From Meandrina meandrites (taxonomy: Eukaryota; Cnidaria; Anthozoa; Scleractinia; Meandrinidae): a DNA stretch of 64,000 bases. The notes below the pieces were generated by a model that ran no database searches, was not told the origin of the DNA, and was given only the letters and a program-made list of their open reading frames with translations. Positions 1 to 14,500 of the stretch are shown piece by piece (position 1 is the stretch's first letter; each line of letters starts with the position of its first letter). The stretch is from contig OY855905.1 of the NCBI GenBank assembly GCA_963693305.1, forward strand, positions 28,416,937-28,480,936. The letters run 5' to 3'. Made by a program: the position numbers and the translations under genes.

Positions 1-1423
1 AACGTCACAATATGATGTCACATGTTTTGACACGCTTAGTTACAAAACGGTCGTAGGTGAAAGTCGCAAAGAGTTCTGCATTTAAAAATGGGCTTCAATC
101 GATCCATCCAATTTGGCTTTTTTATCTCAATCTTTCGTTCAAAACAAAGTTTTACAATGGAATATAATAACAGTCAAGATAAAGGAAAGTCGAATATTTG
201 GGGTTGAAATATTTATTTTCGTGCGTTTTGTAATGAAGTGTTTACACAGTTTACGGGCGCTTCTATGAAAATTTGCCGAACTCTGATATCATTTTAGAGG
301 GATATCCAACGATAACCCAAGCCAATTCTCAGGTTTGTTTTTGATAAACATCTATATGACTTTGTGTGTTTAAGCGAGGATTGAGAAAATTTGGAGTTAT
401 ACCTCGTTTTAAATAATGCCGTTGGGAATTACTATTAAATTTAAGTTTAAGTTATCGTGAAAACCTATTTTTTAAAATTATTTTAGTTCGACAAGTTTCG
501 CTAAAGCCTTGAAATCATATTCCATTGAAAGAATAAGAGTTTTTCTGTTGATAGAATGCGTCCAAACTTCTCCATGCGGCTCTGTTTGCGAACGCGAGGA
601 GAGTTTACGATAGCAAATTTTGGGTTAAAAATTGACCCATTTTGAGACCACGAAAACTGTTCTCCTTTTTCTCTCGAAAGTAAAAGAATTTTCGGGGAAG
701 CAAACTGCATCACGTTTCTCACCTACCTAAAAGCTATTCATGAGCAAAAAAAAAAAAAAAATGAAAGAAACTGTTTTTTCAACTTCTGCCGCTCAAAGGT
801 CGGTTTTTCCTGAAAGTCCCTCTTAATAATTACTTTTAACCATATCTTTTATCATATCCTTATCTGTTGTACTGCAGTTTCATGTGCAATCGCCAAAGAG
901 CAGACTGAAAGTGGAGAGACAATCGAATTGACTACTGACAATTGAGCTGACTGTTGCGTGAAAAATTATGGGATGTGACGAGAATAAAATAGCACATGGA
1001 AGATGGAAAATGTTGTCGTGTTTTATGGGTTTCGATTCTGCGTTATTTTATCCAGAAAGGGCTGGCATGATTGGCACGTTACCTGCAGCTCAGGTGTCAA
1101 ACACCTAAAGTCATTTGATGTTTCAGGTAAATGCGAACAACTTATACTTAGAAAGGAGACAATTTTGGTTTCAAGGAGCTATGTCACTGATGATAAATGT
1201 AGGAAAATGTAGCATACATTTTTCAAATTTGTAAATTCAATCTTCTTCGTGATCATTTGTAACCACCCTTGTGTATTTTCTCACTTTATCAATTCTTTGT
1301 TAGTCAGTTCTTTTACCTTGGTAAATTTGAAGACAATTTTATACATTTCAAAAATAAGTTAAATATTGACCCTTTAATTAGGGGACATTGCTATTGAGCT
1401 GACTTTAATTTTATTTATCTGAC
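1..1423. other. Copy A intron 10, partial
   Basis: From about 820 to 1423 the sequence aligns with copy B intron 10 (for example the block around CCTTATCTGTTGTAC). Left of 820 it does not resemble copy B and I see no hydrolase exon there on either strand. A 16-bp A-run lies near 749-764. The next exon of copy A must lie outside the window or be lost. Confidence 0.7.
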
Positions 1424-4400
1424 CTGTTTTGTGATTTCCAGTACTTTGTCGATCAGCGCAGGGCAGTCATATTTAACGCAGTCGTCCAGTGTGTAGTCGC
1501 TATACACGGCCCAGGGCAGCCAACATGACGTTCGCCAATCAGCTAACCACACATCGTACCTAAGAAAGGTTATAACAGTTGCTGTTTTGGCAAATATTAA
1601 TCCGTAAGAACTTGATGCCATAACGATACGTCATGTTATTGCATCGTTAGCCGACGATAACGTCTGGCTCTGGGTTAGACAAGCTAACGTGTGTGTAGCT
1701 GTTGCAGTAGGGGGAGGGACTCCTTATATATGCTATATAAGTATGTGCGACCCCAAAGGGTATGGTTTTCGAGCCGTTTTGGTCTGAAACAGGGTATAGA
1801 TTATGAACATTTTGGTTTGAAATAGGGTATAGTTTGTGCACTCTGGTAAGTCTGGTCACCACTTCTCGGGAGAAAATATTTCTAACGTTTTTATTATGCA
1901 CCCCTTAGTGCGATTATAAAATGTTGAGGAATTTAAAGCCCTTGTAAAACGTTTAGGCAAACCGAAGCAGTTCCTAGGTACTATCTGGTCTGAAAAAGGG
2001 GTATGTATTCATGAAAGAATATTTGTTGGCCGTTTACTAGCTCCACGTGTAAAACGAAATATCAGTTTAAGTTATTTCACACGCCCCCATAGAACCATGA
2101 AATTCAATATTCAAACCCACTCCTGTTCGTAAAAAAGATGAATTAGAATTATTTTTTAAAGTAAGTGAAGGTAGAATTACACCAGGTTTCTTGCCAAAGA
2201 TAAAATTGAACAAAAATAGAGCTGGTCGATTGCAAGTATAAAAATGGTCGATTTAATTGCTAATCGGGATCACCTTACCTGTGTTGCACTAGGTATTCAG
2301 TCAAGTTGGTCTCAACAGTGTCAAGATTAAATTGGCCGCTGCTGCTTCCAAGGCCATGAAACAAGATAACGGGCCCTTTGGTTCCTCCTTCATATCGTGT
2401 CAGTTTTAACTCGACCTGTGAAACAAAACGGATCACTCTCATAACTAGTGATTGACACTGAGTTCATTTCACTTTTTTTCCAAGGCACATTTTTGACATT
2501 CCGCATCACCCTCAGCTTGCCAGAGTTTCTTAAATTTGGCTGAATCTATCAATAGGATTATTTTTAAATATAAAACGCTTCGTTTTAGAAGATGTCTCTC
2601 CGAGAGAGAGTCAAACAACTAATCCTGAAAATTTCCCCGCATAATGAAGCAACATATCCGGGTCTTCAATGGAGATCGATCTGGTTCCGCTACCACAGCG
2701 TGTCCAACAGAAAATAACGTGCTTGTAAACGTTAAGCTATAAAATTCTACTACAGCGACTGCTACTGATTCTGTGCTTCTCTGTCCTAGTTTGTTTTTTA
2801 AGATGAGACACATTTATGCTACAATTATTTTCGTGAGTGAGCCATAGCTACTGATGTCGTGTGTGAACACCATCTTGTCAGGTTCGTACCTTGTCTTCTG
2901 TGATACATTTGTGCACCACCGGAATAGCCCCGTTCAACTGCAGGGGTCGCTTCTTCCTGATAGGAGCACTGGGATTCAGCAAGTAATCCTTTGACGTCAC
3001 AGGGCCGTATGTTTTCCAGATGTTTCTCGCAAAGAACGAGCCAAATCGTGAAATCCATTTCAATTTTTTTATTTCGCTTTTGGTGTTTGTTACTTCCAGC
3101 GTTGCCAGTTGCCTTGCAAAGTTTGGCAGCGAAATGAATAATTTCGCGCTTCCCACAGGATTTCCTCGGAACTTTGTGCCTGAGTAGATCGTAACAAACA
3201 AAGTCGTTGTGTCGCTCAGTCCAATCTCTCCAGCATGATCTTTATGGATCAACTTGACGCCCTGGAACGCAAACTGTTGTCCTCTGTGACCCGTGAGAAT
3301 CATGTTGTACACCATTTCTTTCGTCTCCACATGGTCGGCGCTTTTACTGAACAGTTTAAACTCGCCTGTTGAATTTAAATACGATAACTGCTGGGACAAC
3401 TTGAAAACGTTTTTAGTTGCCTGTGATACTGAAAAATATTTTTCTCATTGTGTTCTACTTGAAAGACGCTTTACATATAACATTGTTCCTTTTCCTAGCT
3501 CTGATTAGTTTGAAGTTTACTTCAAAATGAAGACAGTGAATCATTGTTTCATGGGAGATGACTTACACATTGTCGTGCAAAATGTCATTTAAAAGGTCAT
3601 ATAATTTAAGGTGATGAAAATTGCAAATCAGACTTTTATTGGATTTTCCTCCATCTCTGCGTTTTGTATCAAAAGTAGAAAAATCACCAATCAAAAAAGA
3701 AATTAACAAACAACCCAAATACTTCGACTTAATTCAAATGTGATAAAATAGAATCGTAAGACAAAGGAGTATTAGTCATAACTGAATTTTAAGATATCGA
3801 GCATGCGCTATAACTTACCTTGTGAAATAGTCATCGCTCCTTCTGACAAGCTCGGACAAGTAACCGTGCCGGAAATTTTGGCCGAGTGAGCTGGATCCCA
3901 ATCAATCATACGTTCAACGTCATCACTTTCTATGGTAACTGTAAACTCACATGGTGAGCTGCTGAACTTATCTATTGTGGGCTCAAACGTTCCTTCCATC
4001 TTCTCTGTGAAACGAATACCTGGCTTTTGCTTTTTAAGTGTTCTCTCTAGAAAAAAAATACGTAGTTAAGAAATTTTTTAGAAAAATAGTTTTTTTTGAC
4101 GTCGGTACAAGTATAATTATTTTGTTGGGGTCGATAAGTGCTGTAATATATAGTAAATGGTTTGAAATAGATGGAAAACTTCCATTTCTAGACTGTCTGG
4201 TAAGCCACGACAACAACGAACTACGTACCACAGTGTACAGAAAACCGACACATACCGACAGATTACTGGACGAATCATCCTACAACCCGACTTCTCACAA
4301 AGCTACGACTATCAAGACTTTGACGAGACGAGCGCAACTGGTTTGTAACACAACAGACAGTTTATCTGACGAAAAAAAAATACCTTGACCGTGTTTTCTA

Positions 4401-5531
4401 CAAGAACAACTACAACGCCGACTTCGTTAGACGAAACACTCACCGAACTACTGAGACTACAGAAACCAACAAGAACCCTACATCTGTCACTACAGCGACC
4501 ATACCCTACATCAAGGGCACTTTTGAGACCATCGGGCGGATTCTACAACCTTACAATATCCGTGTAGCTCACAAGCCTATAACTACGTTACGACATTTAC
4601 TGACCAACGTTAAAGACAGGGACGAACCTAACAACAGACAGGGAGCGGTTTATAAGATCAAATGCTCCGACAGCCAAGCCTCCTACATTGGAGAGACTGG
4701 TAGAAACCTCAACACGAGACTGACTGAACACAAACGAGCGACTAGAAATGGTGATGTAAACAATCACATTTCTGAACACCACCGACTTACTAATCACAAA
4801 ATTGACTGGGACTCTGCTGAATGTTTAACCTACAGTACAAACTATTTTCAACGACTGACTCTAGAAAGCTGGTACACAAACTTAGAACAAACGCCTATCA
4901 ACAGATGTCAACAACTACCGCCACCTTACAAACGACTAATTAACGACATAAACAAAACCGACGAACAGACCACAAACAGCACGACTTAATTTGACTAACA
5001 ATAGACGGATCGAAACTGACCTATTACTGTTGACGGACTTAACACGAGTCCTACAGCCAATAACATCACGGCTAAACTGAACAATCAGTTACAACAGACC
5101 AGACTTATAACATCACCAACTGACAACAACTCTTCACTTGACTCTGACGATGACTTCCGCACAGGTTGTCGAAACGTCAGTCACCAACAACAGTTCTTCT
5201 CAGAACTACTCTCACCCGGACGATCACACTATACGAACTGCTGTAATATAATTATCATGGCTTATCAGGCGAAGGGAGAAATATATCTAATATTCTTCGA
5301 TTTCAATTGGTGAGTGCTCTGCAGTGCAGTGTAAAATTAAATACATTGGAAACAATGTGAACCATTTTTTTGCGTCTGAAATAGCACCTGCTCGTCGGCG
5401 ATCGATCGAATCAGATGATAAAGACAAATAAGCCGAAATAGGCAAGTCTGTGAGAGGTAAACAGATGCGACTTATTCTTTAATTTATTATAACATAATTA
5501 TAACATATAACTCAATTCTCGAATCAGATTG

Positions 5532-5581
<50 letters not shown>

Positions 5582-8500
5582 GTACGAGCAGCTAAAGTGT
5601 CCAGTAACAAAGTGTCCAATGATTGAAAACTCCTTTTTGATATTCATAAAACACTTCATAAAAGGCTTTATTTCCTACGAACTTTTGTCATAAGTCGCTA
5701 AAAGCCTTCATTTTTACATTTCTTCGTCGGATTTAATTAAAGTTATGATTGATAGTCCTGATGTAAGGTATATGGAATGATTCATATACGAACTGCGGAT
5801 ATAATTATATGAAAGTGATAAATGATCATCGCAGTGAATTTCCAATGTAAGAAATTGCAATTTTTTAAATTGGAAATTCACTGCGATGATCATTTATCAC
5901 TCTCATTAACCCTTTAACCGGCAAATTTATTTGTGTTTTTTAAGAGTTTTTCTGAGCATAGGCAGTCTCTACAATTTCGTGATCGCATATAAGAAGTTTA
6001 ATTGAAACTATGCGCTGTTTAGTAACACCGAGGGCTCAAATTTTCATTGTGACGTCAGCATTCGGCCGTTGCTTGCTCGATAAGCCGTGCAGTTCGGCTC
6101 AAATCTGGTAATTTTTCGGTTTATAAGTGTTTTTAGAGCCATTTTCCACTGCAGAAGCCCCCAGGCTGGCATCATGAAGCTTGAATGGTGGGTAGAGGCA
6201 AACCTCTGAAAGAAACCAGGAGTGAGAGATGATTTGACGGTGATTGGAACGCCAAAACTATATGTATGAAACATGGTTGTTCATGAGTGAAGTTGTCTCT
6301 CTGGCCGTTCTGTGGCTGGATTCCAAGACCTACCAAGGCAATTTGGACGAGATTTGACTTCTAAAGAATGCAATCGGTGCAATATTTTGCTGATAGAATT
6401 GGCTGGCTCGACACTTATAAAAAACACATGAAATGGAGGTAGGTTGTGTTGCATGCCGCTGAAGTGTCTAATTTCCCAAGCATTCCTTTCGGTCAGGTAC
6501 AGGAGAATCTGGGGGTTGGCAAGCATAGCTCCAATCGAATGGTAATTGTTCAGTCCGTTGAAGGTTTGATGGCAAATTTTCTTACTGAACGAAAAGTAGA
6601 AGGCTTGACGTCTGCTGCAAATGCAACATTTTAGATTTAGAATTGTTTTTTAATTAAAAAATTTGAAGGCAAAGATGTGTGTTTTTTGTTGTTTTCGAAT
6701 GAAGTAGAAAATGAGCATGTTTGGATTTCCTGCAGAACAAATAGCCATATGAAACGAAAAGCCAGAGCTGTAGCCAGTTAATTGGCTTTAAACGCTTCAA
6801 AATTTATCACTTTGTCGTAACAAGAGATTATTACTATCATATCTCCAGATCTGTGAAAGCTGCAAATTTTCAAAACATTGCTGGTGCTTTTCGTACAAAT
6901 ATGTACGATTGCCGGTTAAAGGGTTAATAACCTGTTACCATAACTTATTCTTCTTTCTTACCTAGAGGTATGAAAGTGTCATAGTCTATTATCCATCCCT
7001 CTCTTTCGGCCATGAGCCTCATGCAGCGTTCTGCCAGGCAAGTTATTGTCATTACTGGGTTGATACCGACTGCTCGAGGAAGAGTGGCTCCATCTACTAC
7101 ATATAAACCATCCAGGGGCTCGCTTGACTCTCCTGTGTGCAATGTAACAATGGACAAACGAATCATAATTTTGTCAGTTTCACACCAAGTCAAACCAGAT
7201 ATATCAAAAGGTAGATAGTAACTTATTGTGCTCGATACCAACCTTCAAAGACTTGTCCAGCATGGTTTACGACAGCTGTATGTCCAGATTCACCCATTGG
7301 ACACCCACCCAGTGGATGAACAGTGACGATACTTTTGCCCAAAGCTTCGGTCCACACGAGGTTCTTAACAAAACTCCCTCCCAGTCCTTTTGTCACTTTC
7401 TCTAGAGCCTCGTTCACGCGATCAAAGTTCGGGCCGCGTCCAACTTCTTTCCAGTCGATGTCAATATTGTCGTTGTTTTTGTCAAAAGTTACTTGTCCAC
7501 CAGCATCATCATGACTCATACAGACAAAAGTGAGAGTGTTGTCCATGCCTTTACCTTGAAGCTCCTTAAAAAGAAGATGATAAAATTAACAGTTTCAAGC
7601 ACACGGTTTAAACAGCATCGAAACTGCAAACTTATATCACAAATAATTTGTTATTAAGCAACATTGGAAGACAAGAACGTGTTTTATGTTTCAATATTTG
7701 AAATAAATGCTATTTCGGACAAGGTAGAAACAGTCGAAACAAGATAAGCATGATAAAGATGAAATGTTCATTATATTTTATTAAATTCGCAGTTTTGAAT
7801 TAAATTCACAATTTTGATCAGGTGTAGTTTTCCTTTCACAATATAGCACAATTGTGTTAAATAAAAAACATAAAATAAAGCAACTTTATTTATACACGGC
7901 TTGTGTTTAAAGTTAGAAGCTTGTGGGACCGTATCAAACAAATACTAAACAAACATAACATATTTATTATACATAACATGGTTAAAAATCCCAACTGGCA
8001 GGACGCAGACCAGTTGGCTATTTACAAGCATGGCCGAGGAGTTGAACTCGGGACAAACGAGAACAAATCCAGATAGTGGTCAGAACGGGACTTAAACCCG
8101 GGACCTCCGGATTTCAAGTCCGGTGTTCTAAAAACTCGGCCACGCTGCTGCCGACAGTATATATATTTTTTAGCGTACGACTTCTGTTTAATATGTTTTA
8201 GAATCTCTCTTTTAATACCTCATTGCCCAAATTATTTTAAAACGTTAAATAAACTTTACCTGAGCAATTTTTTCCATTTTTTCTTCGCTAGGAAATTTGT
8301 CCTCCCCCAACACTTTAGCGGAAACGCTGATTCCAGCAGAAAAAGGTACGGATGCTATTGAGGGAAGATTCCCATCCTCAATAACAAAATGATTTTTAAA
8401 ATCTCCGCCCAGTGTTTTTCTGAAATCCATGACTGAAGTTATGGTAGGCCCAGGTGGTTCGTAACGGTTGTCCTTCTTATCTTTTGTATCTGATTCCTTC

Positions 8501-11500
8501 TTTGTTTTGATTCCAATTGCGTTCGCCTTTTTATCGCCGTTATAGCTGAAACCCAGCACATCTCCATTTGTAGTGAAGCGTTTTCCGAGTTGATCTGAGA
8601 CGTCTAGACCGCGTTCTTTTGAGCGAAGCAGGATTTTAGTTGAACCTAGTGCGCCTGCGCCAAGAATGACGTGGGAAGCTCTGACGATTTGCTCGTCGAC
8701 ATCAAAGGAGCCGGTGTGCTGTCTTCTGTATGAAACTAGCCAATCAGAAGAGTCGCATGCTTTCGTCACTGCTATAACTTCCACCTGGAAACGAAACGTT
8801 TATTTTGTTTAAAACCTTAGGCACTTAATTTTTTTTGCGACAGATACAATCATAATCAATCAATAAAATGATTAATAGTAGCTTTAAGTATCCTGCTGGA
8901 GCGAGCTCACATAACGTCACGGCAGCCATATTGGTGTTCCAAATTGGTGTTCCATATTGGTGTTCCAATATAGGTAGACCAATATTGCCGCTAGTCACGT
9001 GAGTGAATACGCTGTATAGTTTCTTTATTGTAAGTATCATTTCCAGAGGTGATTATATAAATTGGACATTCTGACTGGTTGAGAAGCTCGGCCTGTGACC
9101 GAATTAGTTTTTGCGCGCGATCATTGGACAAAACGCATCATGTGGTACAAAATGGAGGTATCAGACATTATAATCCATCAAATATTTTTCGCGTGTGCTA
9201 TTGGTCTCAACACGTGATGAAACCAAAACTGGGGCATATCAGATGATATTTTCCAAGTGAGACTAACCAGTTTTCAAACTTTGCAATTTACGTTCGCACG
9301 TTTAGTTTTCATGTCGAGTAAATTGTTAAAATGAATAGAACTAAACATTTGTTGATAAAATTGCCGACAGAATCACTTTGATGTTAAAAGCTTCGGGAAA
9401 AGGTCTCCTAAAATGCGGCCTTGTGTAAAAATATTTGAGGGATATGCCCGTTCGATTTGATATCCGTCGCCCGATTTTATAGACAGGTTCAAAACAAACG
9501 AAAAAAATTCACATTTGTTTGTCATCCAGGCAAGTAAACACGATAGACAGTTTGCTGACTGACAGATTATTTATTGAAAGACATCAGTCCAACTCCGGGA
9601 TTTTCAAAGCATCGTGAATTTTTGAAAATGACTACCACTGTGTTTATGATTCTTGGACCAGGAATCACAGAAGATCGTCCAGCTACTGTAACTACGACAG
9701 TGTCAGATCAGGTGACCAATTTTTTTTTCTCTTCAGAGAGGCGCTACTATCATTTCTGGACGATAAGTACAAATGACCGTGAAATCACCAGAGATCTAGA
9801 CTGCGAGCAGTCTCTCTTTTGCTGAGAAACCGACGAACGGTAAGCGGCGAAGCCGCGATCGGCAAACAGCGAAAAGAGAGACTGCAATGGTTTCATATTA
9901 AACTTCTGATGCGATTTGACAGATACATCATTGGCACCTACGCCCACTTTGGAACATGATATTGAGGTGTCAAGTGTAAACTGTGTGTGATTCATCCACA
10001 ACAATCAACGCCAGATTCTGTCGGAACGGGCTATCTTTCTTCAAAACGTCAAGGAACCGATCGTCAAGCACTTCTTCAGGCGACGCATATAAAACTCGAA
10101 CTTCACCAGAAGTCACAGCTTAAAGTTTTTGCTGATCGAGAGACGGCTTTGAGATCAAACTCATTATTTCTGACTTGCTCTTCGGCAATACTTCGAAGCG
10201 GGACGACGACAATCACGGCTGGCATCACACTATCGATAGCTTTTTTTGCAACACAATAGCTTTGGTAAATGAGACTTTTACCAAATCCCGTCGGCAAAAT
10301 TGCGAAAACATCTTTCTTCTCAATAAGAGTGAGTACTGTGACGTGAAAAGCGTGACCATAGTCATGTGATCAGCTAGTCACGTGACGAGCAGAACCTCGT
10401 GCAACGAATAGACTTTCTAGTGTGTCAGTGCCAACTCGGCATTAAAAGTTTGTATCGCTATCGAGCCTGAGCTGTGATTTATTCCCTTCACAACTTGACA
10501 TGGTGTCAGGAGTGGTTCTCACGCTTCGTTACTGGATGATGTGATGAGTATTCGTCGCTACACTGGTGAATAAACAGTCGACCGAAATAGGAAGCTTGTT
10601 CTGCGTGGCCGCCATCTTGGATTTGGCGAGATGACTGATACTGCTGAAGGAGGCGCTGAAGGAACGTCAGCCGTAGCTCCGTTGATATTGCCTCCAATGG
10701 ACCTGCCGCCACCTAAACCGCTCGTCGTAGATGATAATCTGGGTAGTAATTGGAAGCAATGGAAAAAAGTATGGCAAAGGTACAAAATTGCGACTGGAAT
10801 TTACAAGAAGGAGAATCTTGTTCGAGTGTCAACATTGCTTTCGGTTATCGGCGAAGAAGCTGTCAAAGCGTTTGATACGTTCGCTTGGGGCGAAGACCAG
10901 AGTGAAAACAGTATTTCGGACGTCTTAGCCAAATTTGACGAATATTGCGAACCTCGCACTCAAGTCATTTACGAACGCTACCGTTTTTATAATCGTAAAC
11001 AGGAGCCAGGCGAAAGCATTAGTGCGTACGTGACCGAGCTGCGTGTGATTGCGAAGAACTGTGCTCACAACGAAATCACACCGGACGAGATTTTACGCGA
11101 CCGCTTGGTCCTTGGAGTCCGAGATGAGAAAGTACGCGAACGCCTTCTACGAGTAAACGACCTGACCTTGTCTAAAGCCATCGACATTTGTAAAGCGTCA
11201 GAACAGACTAGTCAGCAATTAAAGCTGATTGCCAGTGGAACAGAGGAGTCAGTTGGTGCGGTTAGAACACAACAACAAAATGAGCCACCTCAGAACACAC
11301 GAAGGCCACGTGACCCACCCATCCGACCAGAATGTAGATTTTGTGGATATCAGCATGGAAATCGCCAGTGCCCTGCAAAAGGCCAAACTTGCCACAAGTG
11401 TGGACAAAAGAACCATTTTCAGTCAAGGTGCCGAGCAACCAACCCAAAGGTAAACACCGTAGAAGAAGTACCTGAAGAAGTTTTTCGTATAAGTAAAGTT

Positions 11501-14500
11501 GGAAGTGGATCGCGTGCTTTGATTGCTATGGAAGTCGGCATGCAAGGCAACCAAAGTCAAGTGACATTCCAACTAGACACAGGTGCAGAGTGCAATCTCA
11601 TTTCATTGAAAGATTATCGGCGTGCCACCGGTGATGTGGATTTGGCACAAGTCAAGCGCTGCTCACACAAGTTTATTTAAACTTACACCAATGAACGATA
11701 CAAGATATTGGGGTCAACAGAGCTCCTTACATGGCGCCACGAGAAAAGAAATGTGTTGCCATTCAACATTCCAGAAGATGACCTTGCCCCACTGTTATCA
11801 TACAGCAAATGTATTGGGCTGGGACTCATCACAATTAATGACTGTGATAGCCCATCAAGCTTCAGTAGTCTCGAGGATACCCCCAGCGTTGGCATCGCCG
11901 TAACAGTAGGGATTGCCGACCTTCTAGAGGAATACAAAGATGTCTTTGAAGGCTTGGGTGACCTCCCAGGCGAGTACCACATTGTCACTGATAACACAGT
12001 TCCAGTTGCTTTACGAAACCAGATCAAGGAGAAACTTGATGAGATGGTAGCTAGTGGTATTCTTGAACCTGTAACTGAACCAACCGAGTGGGTTTCCAGT
12101 ATGTTGGTCATTGCAAGCCCAACAAGCTGCGCATTTGTCTTGACCCACGCGATTTAAATAAAGCCATCCGTCGAGAGCATTACCAAATGCCAACAGTGGA
12201 GGAAGTCGCGACTCGCCTTTCGCAAGCAAAGAAGTTCACTGTCGTCCATGCCAAGGACGGCTTTTGGCAGAAACGTCTTGACACTGAGTCTAGCTACAAG
12301 ACCACCTTTAACACACCGTTTGGGCGCTACAGATGGAATAGGATGCCGTTTGGCATTTCGTCAGCGCCAGAAGTCTGGCAACGTACAGTGCACGAGTTTG
12401 TTGAAGACCTGGAAGGAGTGGAAGTGATTGCAGACGACTTCCTGATTGCCGGATTTGGCAATACAGAACATGAAGTAAACCAGAGTCTTGAAAGAAATGA
12501 GCGTGCCTTTCTTGAGAAATGCCGTTTGTGGAACTTGAAGTTGAATCGTGCGAAAGTGAAATGGCACCAGCCAAGCGTGAAATTCATGGGTCATCTACTC
12601 ACTTCTCAGGGGCTAATGCCCGAACCAGAGAAGATTCAGGCCATATTGCAGATGCCTGAACCTGAAAATGTCGCTGCATTGAAGCGATTCCTGGGGATGG
12701 TGACCTTTCTTGCTAAGTTCATGCCCCACTTGTCAGAGATGACAGAGCCACTTAGACGTTTGGAGGACAAGAATGTAGAGTTCCAGTGGTTAGAACAGCA
12801 CTCCCTTGCCATGAACACAATAAAGAAGTTCCTGACAGAGGCACCTGTCCTCCGTTATTACGATATAAACAAGCCGGTCACTGTGCAATGCGACGCAAGC
12901 CAGTCTGGCTTAGGAGCAGTACTGCTGCAAGATGGTCAGCCTGTCTGTTATGCTTCCCGTGCCCTCACTGACACTGAATCTCGATATGCGCAGATTGAGA
13001 AAGAAATGCTCGTCATCACTTGGGCATGTGATAAGTTCGACCAATACCTCTATGGGTGTAGTGATCGGGTAAGACGAAGGAAGACAAGTACAGTGTACAC
13101 GTGTTCAGTCTTAGATGTAATTTACTGTAATCTCATTCTTGGATGATCATGTTACATTGGTAGATTATTAAATCACGTGTATCAATGATGTAATCGCTAC
13201 AATGGGCGAGACAAAATCACTGTCGAGACTGACCATGAGCCATTGAAGTCTGTTTTCAAAAAGGAAATTCACAAGTCACCCAAGCGCCTGCAGCGAATGC
13301 GCCTGGCCCTACAAAAGTACAATCTGGAAGTTCAATACAAGAAAGGAACACTCATGCACATTGCAGATGCCTTGAGTCGTGCATATCTGGAGACCACTGA
13401 TGGGGCCCAGACCGAGTTGTGTGAGATTCGTGCACTCCAGATGGTGAATCACGAAGAGTATATTCGAGTTGAACCTCCGAAGCGAGATGTTTTCCGACAG
13501 CGAGTCGCTGAAGATGCTGATATATCCAGGAACTAATCCGTGTGATCAAGCAAGGCTGGCCCGAAAAGAAAAATTGCCCTCCTGCTGCTCAGCCATACTA
13601 TGACGAGCGAGGCGAGTTGATAGAGTCACAAGGTCTCGTGTTCCGGGGAGAACAGCTTGTAGTGCCTGTTTCACTTCGAAAAGAAATGTTAAACCAGCTC
13701 CACAGCAGCCACATCGGCATTGGAGGATGTGTTCGTCGTGCCCGTGAAATATTGTATTGGCCACGAATGAGTGCCGAAATCAGAGACTTTGTTTTTCGTT
13801 GTACAATCTGCCAAACCTACCGGCCAGAACAGGCCTGCGAAGAGCTTCAGCCACATGAGCTACCTTCACGCCCTTGGCAGAAAATTGTTGCTGATCTGTT
13901 TGTTCTTGGACAGCAGACATTCCTGATCATGGTGGATTACTGGTCCAATTTCTTTGAAGTGGTTGAGATCCACAAGAAGACAGCACAAGCTATTATTACT
14001 CAGCTCAAGGTGCAATTTGCTCGCCATGGTGTTCCCGAAGTACTGATTACAGATAATGGTTCAGAATTCGACAATCGGGAGTTCCAGAATTTCTCCTCTG
14101 AGTGGCATTTCGATCACCGAACCTCTAGTCCAAGATATCCACAGTCAAATGGAAAAGTGGAAAATGCTGTGAAAACCTGCAAAGGACTTCTTATGAAAGC
14201 GAAGGAAGACAAGAAAGACCCACTATTAGCAATCCTCGATTGGCGCAACACCCCAAGTGAGGGGTTCGGTACCTCGCCAGTTCAGAGGCTAATGGGTCGA
14301 CGCACTCGTACTTTGCTACCAACAGCTGAAGTGCTCCTCAGGCCAAACAGTGACATTAAGACCACGACGAGTAACCTAGCAGCTAGGAAAAGATTGCAGT
14401 GCAGGCAGTACAACAGAGGCATCAAGAACCTTGCCCAGTTAAAAGGCAGGTGATGCCATCCGCATGAAGTTACCTGGGGAGAAGAAATGGAGCTTAGGCC

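Noticed and set aside
6044..6526. piggyBac transposase on the minus strand
   Set aside because: The short frames show none of the expected catalytic Asp blocks, so only a non-autonomous element is supported.
8076..8152. A tRNA-Ser gene
   Set aside because: Anticodon arm and boxes are present, but the acceptor stem does not close and SINE body sequence follows; it is a SINE head.
9574..10369. Plus-strand frames across the TIR and helicase region
   Set aside because: They are antisense to the recognised helicase fragment or lie in the inverted repeat.
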